Part shown: positions 7,753-15,924 of the stretch, piece by piece
Numbering within the stretch: the first letter of the stretch is position 1
Layout: each line of letters opens with the position of its first letter
Assembly (NCBI GenBank): GCA_027451445.1
Contig: DAIDJG010000160.1
Coordinates: 1 to 52,591, forward strand
Length of the DNA: 52,591 nt
Direction: 5' to 3'
Origin: Singulisphaera sp.
GTDB taxonomy: Bacteria > Planctomycetota > Planctomycetia > Isosphaerales > Isosphaeraceae
Program-made: the position numbers and the translations under genes
Notes under the pieces: generated by a model
The model's input: only the letters and a program-made list of their open reading frames with translations
Database searches by the model: none
Told to the model about the DNA's origin: nothing

Positions 7753-9104
7753 CGGACCGGGACTCCTGCCTACGGGGGCAGTCGATTTTCCATCTCTCTT
7801 CGTCATACTCGGCGTGTACCCTGATTTCACGCCTCGCCAACATCCGTCCGTCGTCATCCGTACGGCTTCTTCCACCGAATCGCCCGCGAAATCCGGGAAT
7901 ACCGGTCGTCCAGTATGGCTTGGTGCGTCATGATTCTTCCTCACGTCCGTTCCGCACGCGAGCGAACAGGGAACGCCGCAGCGCCCATTGTTTAGCCGAT
8001 CTCACACACGATCGATGTTCTCGGGCTGCCGCCCCGATCATGCCTTGTTCAGCGGTCAAAAAGGGCCAAAAGCGCTCCGATATTTACGAGAAATACGATA
8101 AATGCTCTCCGAAGCAAAGGGAAGCGGCCTATTCGTTCGTTGCAAAAGAGAACGTCGTATACTTTAGTTTAACGTGAAAGTTCCGCCGGAGAACCTATCG
8201 TGCCGTCATAACTCCTTGTGTCTCTTGGCGCTCCGAATAGCCGCGCCCATTCCCTTACTCGGAATCGCAACCCGTTGCCAGCCTTGGGGCTCCGAGTCGC
8301 CGAGTAACGCACTGCGTCGGCGCGCTCGTTCCGGTTCGTCCCTCAGTAGGGATGAGGGATGAGGGATGAAGACTGGCACGACGTCGCTTCATCCTTCCTC
8401 GTTGATCTCCGGTGACTCTCTGCGCCCGGGCGAGACTTCTGTTCATCCCTCATTCCCCATCCCTGCCGAGCGCAGTGCCCCCTTCTCTATGCTCCGGGTA
8501 ACTCGATAGTTCTTGCCCCCTCTCACGGCAAATCAACGTCGATTCGCACTGGAGTTCCGATCATTTTTGATGGTAAGGATTTCGTGATTTTCGTCGGGCC
8601 GTGCGCAGGAGGTGGCGGGAGAGTCGGCGATAAAGGATGACGATGGAGTCGTGACCGCACAAGTCGAGCAAACCGTCCGGCAGCCGCCCAAGGTTGTTCG
8701 GCGAGAAATCTCGTCATGTGGGTGGCCGGGGCAGAGGAGGCCGACAGGCCGACGCGCCCCGGAACTCGGCGCTCCTGTGGATACCCCTCGCTCATCACGA
8801 CCATGGCCTTCTGGACGAGTGGCCCGGGTGGCCGGGGAAAAGCCCGCGCAGCCGGCGTGCCCCGGAGGCGCGAAGGACCTCCGGGGCACGCCCGCCCTGC
8901 GGGCTCGCTTTGCCCCGGCCACCCCGGGTCGCAATCCATCAACCCGAGGTTGTTCGGCGAGAAGTCTCCAAAAGACGGTGTACCAGGTACGGCCCCGGCG
9001 GTCGATCGAGTCGCGTCTGGCGCTTGACCTTCTCAGGGAGCGGTACGCCCGAACGCGGGTCGAGACAACCAAGGCCCTTCACAAGGAGCGGGCGGAGTGA
9101 CGGA
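7753..9104. other. Gene-poor stretch with repeat and gene scraps
   Basis: No convincing intact gene. Visible items: a dispersed repeat (7817-7850); a gatgagggatgagggatgaa tandem near 8349-8370; two 23-bp direct repeats with the core gttgttcggcgagaa at 8690-8712 and 8946-8968; and a strong hairpin at 8855-8891 between them. Just before 9100 the plus strand reads SIESRLALDLLRERYARTRV followed by a short charged tail and a stop. This looks like the C-terminal scrap of a lost gene. Confidence 0.5.
8855..8891. repeat. 14-bp perfect inverted repeat (hairpin)
   Basis: Arms gcgtgccccggagg (8855-8868) and cctccggggcacgc (8878-8891) flank a 9-base loop. The hairpin sits in a gene-free stretch between two direct repeats (8690-8712 and 8946-8968). 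No T-run follows, so it does not look like a simple terminator. Confidence 0.75.
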
Positions 9105-9398
9105 TTAACCCGGCATCCTTGCTACGATGTCATCGTAGCCTGGTGCCACGTACAGGTCGACCGCCCCGTCGGCCTCGGGCACGAAGCGTGCGACCGGGTT
9201 CAGGACGACCTCGACGGTGTCCTTCTCCATGAGCAGGACCGGGACTCTGTAAGTACCGAGCCGGCGCTCGCTGAGCGTCTTGGCGATCCGCCGGGTCCGC
9301 CAGCCGGACGCTCGAGCCCCGCCCGCGACCTCGCCCACGAGGCTGTTCAGGCGGCCCACCCACTCGTCCTTCACCGCGTCGGAGTCCTCAATCCTCAA
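9105..9398 (-). CDS. Hypothetical protein
   Basis: A 97-aa frame with plausible protein character: charged N-terminus (MRIEDSDAVKDEWVGRLNSL), then TYRVPVLLMEKDTVEVVLNP, then ARFVPEADGAVDLYVAPGYD and a short end. Strongly GC-biased third positions and an alternating hydrophobic pattern support coding. I do not recognise a named family. It converges with the gene scrap ending at about 9100. It may itself be a shortened remnant. Confidence 0.45.
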   Translation of the reverse strand: MRIEDSDAVKDEWVGRLNSLVGEVAGGARASGWRTRRIAKTLSERRLGTYRVPVLLMEKDTVEVVLNPVARFVPEADGAVDLYVAPGYDDIVARMPG

Positions 9399-10398
9399 GT
9401 CTCACTTGCCCCGTCGCCATGGTTCGGCCCCGCCTCAGGATTGGCTGAGTCATTCTCGTCATTCAGGGCGACGAAATCCGCAACCATGGTTTTAGCCTGC
9501 ATTCATTAGGTCTGGCAGGGCACGCCTGCCCCAGAAGAGGTGAGGGAGCGGCTTGGTTGTGCGCGGCGACGGTAATTGATGGGAGAAACGCGGTTTCTGA
9601 ACATGCTCACTGATGGGGACCTTGTACTGTCCAGACGCCCATCAACGAGTCACGCGGCCCAAAGAAGCAGCCACCGGTACTCTCCGGTCGCGCCCCTGAG
9701 ACCGGCCTATCTCCCATCGCAGATGTTGACCGCCATCCCATCGAATATCGTGACCGCTCTCACCTGGTCCGCGCAGATCGCCCTGATTTCATGTCCGCCC
9801 GATATCTACCCTATTCGCGGGACATAGAAAATGGCGCACTCCTCGTAAGTTACCCTGGTTTCATGCCTGGCTAGAATCTACCTGCCACAGCGACGGTGAT
9901 CAGGTGCCGATCGCCAACGACATCGGCGATCTCGAATAGACGACGTGCCAATGTGTTTCTGACTGGCTTGGCCACGGCAATTGCCTCATCGCTCAGAACC
10001 TTGGGTCCACCGGCTCGCTCTCGAACGTGACTCCGCCGAACTCGCACTCGTTCTCCCGCAGCACGAACGGCTCGTGCGTCTTGATGCTGAAAGTGAGCCG
10101 TTTGGTGGAGATGAAACGGAGCACCTCGGAGGCGTCCCCAGTCACTGACCGGTCGTTCTCGTTGTCCGGGATCATGGGCGGTTAGAGATCGTACGAGACG
10201 ATCACGGTTGGACGAACGTGCTTCCCAGCAAACTTGTTCGTTCCAGTCCTTCCGACGTCATCAGCACGACGATGTTCCACTTGGGGACCGTGATCAACAT
10301 TGCGAAGTGGGTCCTCGACCAATTCAGCGGGGCCAATCGTTTGCGAACAGCCGCTCGAAAGCCTCCGTTGGCCCAACCGCTGGTTCAATTGCCGCTCG
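9399..10398. other. Mostly gene-free stretch with dispersed repeats
   Basis: Contains two members of the caccctgrttt repeat family (9777-9811 and 9851-9886, plus orientation). No large gene is supported. On the minus strand around 10210-10320 a frame reads THFAMLITVPKWNIVVLMTS and continues to a stop. It may be the C-terminal end of a lost protein. A possible 60-aa gene is listed separately. Confidence 0.45.
9993..10175 (-). CDS. Possible small hypothetical protein
   Basis: A 60-aa frame starting MIPDNENDRSVTGDASEVLR and ending shortly after CEFGGVTFESEPVDPRF. Composition is natural for a soluble protein (Ser/Glu-rich, alternating beta-like LTFSIKTHEPFVL), but there is no recognised domain or clear ribosome-binding site. 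It could equally be a fragment. Low confidence. Confidence 0.3.
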   Translation of the reverse strand: MIPDNENDRSVTGDASEVLRFISTKRLTFSIKTHEPFVLRENECEFGGVTFESEPVDPRF

Positions 10399-11379
10399 CT
10401 ACAGCGAGGTGACGAGCGCCGTGTCGTGGAGGTGCTGACATCGAACCCCTCCTCTCTGACCCTTCCGGCGAAAAGCGACCATGGTGTTCCGCTCGTACTG
10501 GCCCTCGTCCGACGCCGCAGAAGAAAGCTTTGCAAGAATTTCTGGGAAATTGAAGGTCCCGGCGGGTGCCTCGATTCGCTCATCAATCGGCTCGCTTTGA
10601 TATCGGGCCTGCGCCGACCCGTCCGAGCGGATGTCGAGATTCCAAGGCCCGTACCTCATCAGATGGATCTCGATGACCGGCCCTTGGTTCTTCATCAAGA
10701 ATTCCACACCCTCATGGTGGTTGGCGGCGAGAAAGGGGTCTCCATCCCCCCATAAAGCTCCGACGAGAACGTCCCCCCAGAGATCGTAGTGCTGGGAGCT
10801 TCCATGCACGTAGGGTCCGTTCGACCAGACAGGCACCGCCGACGCACGTTCGGCATCGAAGCGTCTGGCCAAGCCCTCGTCACAGAGGTAAAGTCGTGAC
10901 CCCAGCGTCAACTCTTGCAAGGTGAACGTCACGAGGAAGCGTGAAAGCGAGTCGCAGACGAGCCGCTCTCCTTGAAACCATGTCCCATCCTCGTTCATGT
11001 GGTCTCCGTAACACCAGACGGGTGGATCGTCACCGTTGGTGAGTGTTCGGCAGTGCCAGCACGCTTGGTTCTCCCAGAGGAAGACGATCTTGCCGTCGTC
11101 CTCGAACTTCACCCGATCGAGGGCGACTAGGCTGTCCTGATGCGAGAGTGCGGACACTGTGTACTCGACCGGCTCGTCGCTCTCCCGATCCGGCCAACGA
11201 CCGGCGAACTCATAGAGGCGTCGAAGCGGCAGAGGAAGGGGGCGCTCATCCAGACCTTCAGCCGATTCCCCGAACGGTGGACGGCGTGGCCCAAGCCAGA
11301 ACTCGATGAAGTCGCATAGGGCGTCCATCCGGGCACTGGCGGTCACGGCCTCTAGCAGTCTTGGATGGAACGTGCTCAT
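10399..11379 (-). CDS. SMI1/KNR4-like (SUKH) protein
   Basis: A 326-aa soluble protein. The segment LPLPLRRLYEFAGRWPDRES, followed by LDRVKFEDDGKIVFLWENQ and a DDPPVWCYGDHMNEDGTWF region, resembles the SMI1/KNR4 fold: a conserved LP-x-x-L-R-x-L-Y-x-x-x-G entry followed by beta strands with a W-E-N-Q turn. SUKH proteins often act as immunity proteins to secreted toxins, but single-domain SUKH genes are also common without a toxin. None is adjacent here. ATG 11379 (MSTFHPRLLEAV) is preferred; 11391 is a possible earlier start. The C-terminal third is unassigned. Confidence 0.65.
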   Translation of the reverse strand: MSTFHPRLLEAVTASARMDALCDFIEFWLGPRRPPFGESAEGLDERPLPLPLRRLYEFAGRWPDRESDEPVEYTVSALSHQDSLVALDRVKFEDDGKIVFLWENQACWHCRTLTNGDDPPVWCYGDHMNEDGTWFQGERLVCDSLSRFLVTFTLQELTLGSRLYLCDEGLARRFDAERASAVPVWSNGPYVHGSSQHYDLWGDVLVGALWGDGDPFLAANHHEGVEFLMKNQGPVIEIHLMRYGPWNLDIRSDGSAQARYQSEPIDERIEAPAGTFNFPEILAKLSSAASDEGQYERNTMVAFRRKGQRGGVRCQHLHDTALVTSL

Positions 11380-11561
11380 TAAGATCCTCACCGCTCACGA
11401 TTTGCCGCAGAGGGCGGGCTCGTCCCTACCCAGCCGTCCCGATCTACATCGGTGACACAACTGTCTCCACCTTCAAAGCGCCCGCCGACGATCGGCAATT
11501 AGAATGCCAGTCCGGTGTCCGAGTTCAACCGGTACGTTACACTGAATCAGGACCGAGATCC

Positions 11562-11748
11562 TGGCCAGGCACTAAACTTAGGGGACCTATGGTCGTCGCG
11601 CCGGACTGTGGCAGTGTTGGCCAGATGCTAAACTTAGGGGACTTATAGACGTCGCGTGCGATTTGTTCCTCGTACGTTGTCATGCAACGAAACAGCGCAG
11701 TTCACGCAGAGCACCCTGGTTTTGTGCCTGGCCAGGATCTGTCCGCCC
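11562..11748 (+). repeat. Left flanking direct repeat of the AAA+ ATPase gene
   Basis: The full unit is 11618-11748. It matches 15452-15580, on the far side of the ATPase gene, over its whole length in the same orientation at roughly three quarters identity by eye. Shared blocks include ctaaactt, agacgtcgc, gatttgttcctcg, gttcacgcaga and caccctg. A partial extra copy of its first ~39 bases lies at 11562-11600. The unit ends 4 bp before the stop end of the ATPase gene. Confidence 0.8.
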
Positions 11749-11752
11749 TCAT

Positions 11753-14700
11753 CTATGATCGCTCATCAATTATTGCTGTAAATCCCTTGGTAAACAATTC
11801 TTTCAAAACTTTGTTCAAACCATTATACTCTCGAAGTAAAATTGAACGGAAGCTACCATCAACATGCATTTGAAACTGGCCTGCAGAAGGCAGGCAGGTT
11901 TTCGAGAATTCGCGCTGTTCGTGTAGAGTGCTCATGTCGACAATAGACTCGATGGATCGCACGCCGTGAAAATAGCGGAAGGACAGCAACATCGCGTTCA
12001 AGACATCTTCGTCGAAGTAAGCCCGCCTATTGACGTCGAGGATCGCCTTCTCGGTGTCGGCGATTCGCTCGATAATTTGCCGGATGATGACCGCCCTCCG
12101 AACGACAAACGAGAAGTTCTCGTCATCCCCGAAATCTTCGGTTCGCTTTGACCCAGACTCTTCGAGTTCATACGAAGATGGGTGCGTACGTTCGACGACC
12201 TCAGGATTGACACCGACGATATCCAGGAACCCGCGCAGCCTGCTATGAAAATCCGGCCCCTTCGCTGACGCATACCAGTCTTTCTCCGCGTGTTTTCCGT
12301 AGCGGTCCGCCCAAAAATTCGCGCTGCGAAACGCGGAGTGTGCCGGAGCAATGCCACCGGCGAAGACAAGGATTGCCTTGCCGATTCCGAGCATGTTGTC
12401 GTGATGCTGGAAACGACCGTCCTGCATCGGGGCCAGGAAGTACTTTAACCATCCCAGCGGCTTACCCTCGAACTCACAATCGAACTCGTCGAAGAAGACG
12501 AGAGGTAGTCGGTCGTCGAGACCAGCGTCGCGCACCTGAAGGAGCAACTCCGTAAGTTGATTAAAGGACGAGAACTGCGCGAGGTTGAATGTGAACTCCT
12601 CGAGCCGGCTGCGTCGCCCCGCCACCTCTTGCGCGAGCTGTTTCACACCGAACGACTTGCCAGAGCCTGGCGGACCGAAGACAGCGACCGAGATGGGAGT
12701 CCGACGATCCATTCGGCTGAGGTATTCTGCGAAGAGGTTTTTGATGCTACGCAATCCTTCAATTTCGCGGCGCTCCACCACAAGAAGTTTGCCGAACAAC
12801 GCAGAGGGAAAATTCGGTTTCGCTTCGTGAAAGGCTCGTTGCGGACCGAGCAGGACGATTTTGCGACCGAGATCGAGCGCGTTACGGGCAATCTGGGCGC
12901 GTCGGTCTTCTGGTAGCGATTGCGATGAAAAGTGGTGAGGGCGGACGTGCCTCAAGTGTTCACCGAGTATGCTCCGATAGCCAGAGAAACTGTTGTCGCT
13001 CAGTTTGTGTGCCTTAAAAACACCAAACCTATGAGCACCCCGATTGACGCAACCGTCGAGTGGTGCATCGCCAAAGAGTTGGACAATCGGCAGCCGAAGG
13101 TCTTCAAAGAGTTTCACCGTCCTTGGCTCGGGTCCGTAGCCCAAATCGTAGTAACGGCGACACGACTGCAGCGCAAATTTGATCCCGTCTTCGATCGGGA
13201 TCGGAGAAATAGGAGAGATTTCGCCCTTCTCACGTCGTTCGTTCCGCCACGAGCGATAGAGTTTTCGTATGAGGCCGGCGACGAACACTGTAGTCAGGCC
13301 TGCGAGATCGCCGCATTGAACCGCGTCGCTGTACTCTCCCTCGATCCGCTCCCGGTCGAAGAATAGCGACAGACTCCCGAAATTCTTCGTCTCCTGGACG
13401 TCTTGCCGCGCTTCATCGACATCGTCTTCGTTCGAATCTCGCGACCAATGAAGCGCACCGTCAAGACCAAGTCGGACGATAATGTGACGGCACTCACATA
13501 GCGCCCCGAGCGCCCCCTCGCCTACGGCACGATGAAAATCCTCAATCGTACGTTCCCACGAGACTTTCTTTGCGAGCTTGATTCCTGGGGTCCCTTGAGG
13601 ACCAATAAATCCATTGCGCAGCGTCTCGCCAGATACGACCAGGATGCAACGGTCTTTCAAACTGGTCTTCTGAACAAACTTTAGCAGAAGTGAATCTCTC
13701 ACCTTGATCCAGTGACTCGCCTTGATGACGAGCCAAACGTGTTCCAAGTAGTGTTCGACCCGATTGTGCCATTCCGCCAACTGAAGCACCTCTTTCTCGC
13801 TGCCGTCGGCGAATCCGCGAACATTTTCGACACAGTCAGCCGGAATGAGGAATGGCACCCAGAATCTCGCGTCTTCGCTGTAGCCGAGCCCCTCGTCATC
13901 CACAACGACGATCGTTGGACAAGATTCGGTTGCTGAAGCGCTCTCGAATTCCTGAGCGAGCGGCGAGTTCGGGATGTTCGCCCAACTCTCGTTCAAAATG
14001 GTTGGTGCGGAAGCTTGCGGGCCCTCGACTCCGTGTGCGATCGCGCGTCGATACACGCGCCCACCGCCCTCGGAATGGGGAACATGCGCTGAGAATAAGC
14101 GTAGCTCACTGAGAGTTCGGACGACGTATTCCGAATCGGCCATTCGGATACTTTTCCCTGGGTGGGCGTAAAACCAGATGAAGTCCTCCACGTTCGTGTT
14201 GGCGAGTTCGAACTCATGCGGCCGCGGTTCTTGCGGAATCTTCGCGCGCATGATCTCGATCTGCCTATCGCTTGCGTTCTTCCAGCCGTGGTTCAGCTTC
14301 CCGAAGTCGACCATCCGGGCGTGTACATCGAACCGGCCCGAGAGAACTTCCACTTTGCCGGTATCGAATTCGAAACAAGTCTTATTGTTTTGACTTTTTG
14401 CATCGTGGGCGAGGATGTTAAAGCCCCTGCCAGGATCGTCAGAAACGATCCGGATGCCTGAACCAGGCGCCGGTTGGATGCTACACAGCTCGCCAGTTTC
14501 AGACTCAAGTCGGATCGAAGTGATCGACTGTCCGGTAACGTAAAGCTCGATCGCATAGAACGCAGCGCGTTTCTCGGCGTCCCGAACGCGAAACCTGCAC
14601 GCTTCAAAGCATCGCTTCGTCTGGCTGACTTCAATTCGTCCGGGTTTGTCGTCATCCTCTGTGTTGAACTCCAGATCGCAGTTGTGCACCCCAAGTTTGA

Positions 14701-15166
14701 CGTCGATCGTGTGACTCGATCGCTTCAGGCCAGCGTGACGTTTGATTGCGGGACTGTTGAGGGTAATTTTAATTCCGGAATACTCGCATCTTTCTTCGTT
14801 GACATACACGATCAACTTCGTCTCGGGCAACGGCTGAATAGAAAACAGTAAATCTTGTTCATCTTTTGCGTCAATCTCATAGCGGCCCTCCAGACGAATG
14901 TCGATTCCGTCCCTGACCCGAGCCTCGTACATGCGCGAAAACCTGGGCCCTTCGAGCGCAGCCTGCACCATGTGTCCCGTGAACCAAGCCCCGCCAGGAA
15001 TTGCAAAGAGATGGGTTCCCGGATTATATGTCCAAGGTTGTTTCGGGACGCTTCGACCTTTCGGAGGTTCCTGGGAAATGAAAGCGTAATCAACTCCAAC
15101 ATCTCCAATTACTGCAACACGTATCTTTGAGATTCCAGTCATTTCTGACAGTTTGGCTTCCCCCAT
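11753..15166 (-). CDS. Ribokinase-like plus AAA+ ATPase fusion, candidate defence protein
   Basis: A 1137-aa soluble protein. ATG 15166 is chosen because gaggggt lies about 6 bases before it; the frame is open to 15220. The N-terminus has a PfkB/ribokinase-like first strand (KIRVAVIGDVGVDYAF, about residues 14-29). After a long insert, later PfkB-like parts follow: ILVVSGETLRNG, then CRHIIVRLGLDGALHW, then VQCGDLAGLTTVFVAGLI, which corresponds to the GAGD catalytic region with C-G-D retained. The C-terminal AAA+ domain has Walker A GPPGSGKS (831-838) and Walker B VFFDEFD (Asp at 893, Glu at 894). A tail reads FRYFHGVRSIESIVDMSTL and resembles, from memory, the end of RyR-associated bacterial AAA ATPases. 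Base composition is visibly lower in GC than its neighbours, implying transfer. A role in anti-phage defence or ligand sensing is inference only. Confidence 0.85.
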   Translation of the reverse strand: MGEAKLSEMTGISKIRVAVIGDVGVDYAFISQEPPKGRSVPKQPWTYNPGTHLFAIPGGAWFTGHMVQAALEGPRFSRMYEARVRDGIDIRLEGRYEIDAKDEQDLLFSIQPLPETKLIVYVNEERCEYSGIKITLNSPAIKRHAGLKRSSHTIDVKLGVHNCDLEFNTEDDDKPGRIEVSQTKRCFEACRFRVRDAEKRAAFYAIELYVTGQSITSIRLESETGELCSIQPAPGSGIRIVSDDPGRGFNILAHDAKSQNNKTCFEFDTGKVEVLSGRFDVHARMVDFGKLNHGWKNASDRQIEIMRAKIPQEPRPHEFELANTNVEDFIWFYAHPGKSIRMADSEYVVRTLSELRLFSAHVPHSEGGGRVYRRAIAHGVEGPQASAPTILNESWANIPNSPLAQEFESASATESCPTIVVVDDEGLGYSEDARFWVPFLIPADCVENVRGFADGSEKEVLQLAEWHNRVEHYLEHVWLVIKASHWIKVRDSLLLKFVQKTSLKDRCILVVSGETLRNGFIGPQGTPGIKLAKKVSWERTIEDFHRAVGEGALGALCECRHIIVRLGLDGALHWSRDSNEDDVDEARQDVQETKNFGSLSLFFDRERIEGEYSDAVQCGDLAGLTTVFVAGLIRKLYRSWRNERREKGEISPISPIPIEDGIKFALQSCRRYYDLGYGPEPRTVKLFEDLRLPIVQLFGDAPLDGCVNRGAHRFGVFKAHKLSDNSFSGYRSILGEHLRHVRPHHFSSQSLPEDRRAQIARNALDLGRKIVLLGPQRAFHEAKPNFPSALFGKLLVVERREIEGLRSIKNLFAEYLSRMDRRTPISVAVFGPPGSGKSFGVKQLAQEVAGRRSRLEEFTFNLAQFSSFNQLTELLLQVRDAGLDDRLPLVFFDEFDCEFEGKPLGWLKYFLAPMQDGRFQHHDNMLGIGKAILVFAGGIAPAHSAFRSANFWADRYGKHAEKDWYASAKGPDFHSRLRGFLDIVGVNPEVVERTHPSSYELEESGSKRTEDFGDDENFSFVVRRAVIIRQIIERIADTEKAILDVNRRAYFDEDVLNAMLLSFRYFHGVRSIESIVDMSTLHEQREFSKTCLPSAGQFQMHVDGSFRSILLREYNGLNKVLKELFTKGFTAIIDERS

Positions 15167-15201
15167 TGCACACCCCTCGAAATCTAATTGAAGGCGACAC
15201 C

Positions 15202-15219
15202 TGTATTGACGGTAATACA
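15202..15219. promoter_or_regulatory. Perfect inverted repeat upstream of the ATPase gene (possible operator)
   Basis: TGTATT-gacggt-AATACA is a perfect 6-6-6 dyad located 36 bp before the chosen ATG (15166, minus strand). Farther upstream on the minus strand, TTGACT (15291-15286) and CATAAT (15265-15260) are separated by 20 bp, which is long for a sigma70 promoter. The dyad would lie in the leader, where a repressor could bind. It has only sequence support. Confidence 0.4.
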
Positions 15220-15451
15220 CCAGGACGTGTGTCGTCGCGATTGTGGATCCGAATTATCAATTATGCTCCGTCACTTCGCCGTGAGAGTCAAGAGAAATCT
15301 CTTTTTATGGCCGGATCTCATGAAGTCGCGGAATAACCAGTGCGAGTTGCCTCGAATTTGAAAGAAGCGAAGGTGGTCGAAAGCGGGAGCGTGGCTGCGG
15401 TGGCGCACATTTTCGGGAGTTCAAGAGTCGACGTACATTCAGGGAGATACT

Positions 15452-15580
15452 GGCCATGCAACTAAACTTCGGGAACATACAGACGTCGCCTTGGATTTGT
15501 TCCTCGCACATTGCCGCGTCAGGGAACGGTGCGGTTCACGCAGATCACCCTGATTTCACGTCTAGCCGGCATCTGCCTCC
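15452..15580 (+). repeat. Right flanking direct repeat of the AAA+ ATPase gene
   Basis: This is the partner of 11618-11748. It starts tggccatgcaactaaactt, has the same gatttgttcctcg and gttcacgcaga blocks, and ends with the caccctgatttcacg module that also occurs alone elsewhere. Both copies are on the plus strand. Together they bracket the ATPase gene and its leader with almost nothing else inside. Confidence 0.8.
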
Positions 15581-15591
15581 GTGGACGACAC

Positions 15592-15924
15592 TCACCACGG
15601 GATGGGCAGACAATGCACCAAGGTGTTGAGGCGTTTCCGGGCCTCCTCGATCGTAACCGCAGCAGGTGGATTCTGATCGTCGCGTCGGTGCACCAGGAAG
15701 TTGCGATACTCACGCACCTCGTAAACGGCATCCCGGACGTCTTCGGAGAGAGAGCGAGCGTGCTTGAAGTCAGCTGTCCCATCGATCAGGTTTCTCGTCC
15801 TGATCAGGTCATCGTGGTCCCCCGTGATGTGACGACGGTACGAGCGAAGCGCTGTCTCAAACTCGGCCCGCGTCCGGAAGATGCACCCTGGTTTTGGGCC
15901 TGGCCAAAATCCGCCCTCGATCAA
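15592..15924 (-). pseudogene. C-terminal fragment of a HEPN-like protein
   Basis: The frame gives RAEFETALRSYRRHITGDHD, DLIRTRNLIDGTADFKHARS, then VRDAVYEVREYRNFLVHRRD and a short tail. RNFLVH fits the HEPN RNase signature R-x4-H at the end of a long helix, and the whole is alpha-helical. The apparent N-terminus (MIEGGFWPGPKPG) is just translation of a dispersed repeat (15883-15917), so the true 5' part is gone. HEPN domains are common in toxin-antitoxin and defence systems. The residues present are not enough to call an active enzyme. Confidence 0.55.

Noticed and set aside
8523-9100. Overlapping open frames on both strands, Arg/Pro/Gly-rich
   Set aside because: They translate hairpins and GC-rich repeat sequence. 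Only the final ~35 residues on the plus strand look protein-like, so I record a scrap, not a gene.
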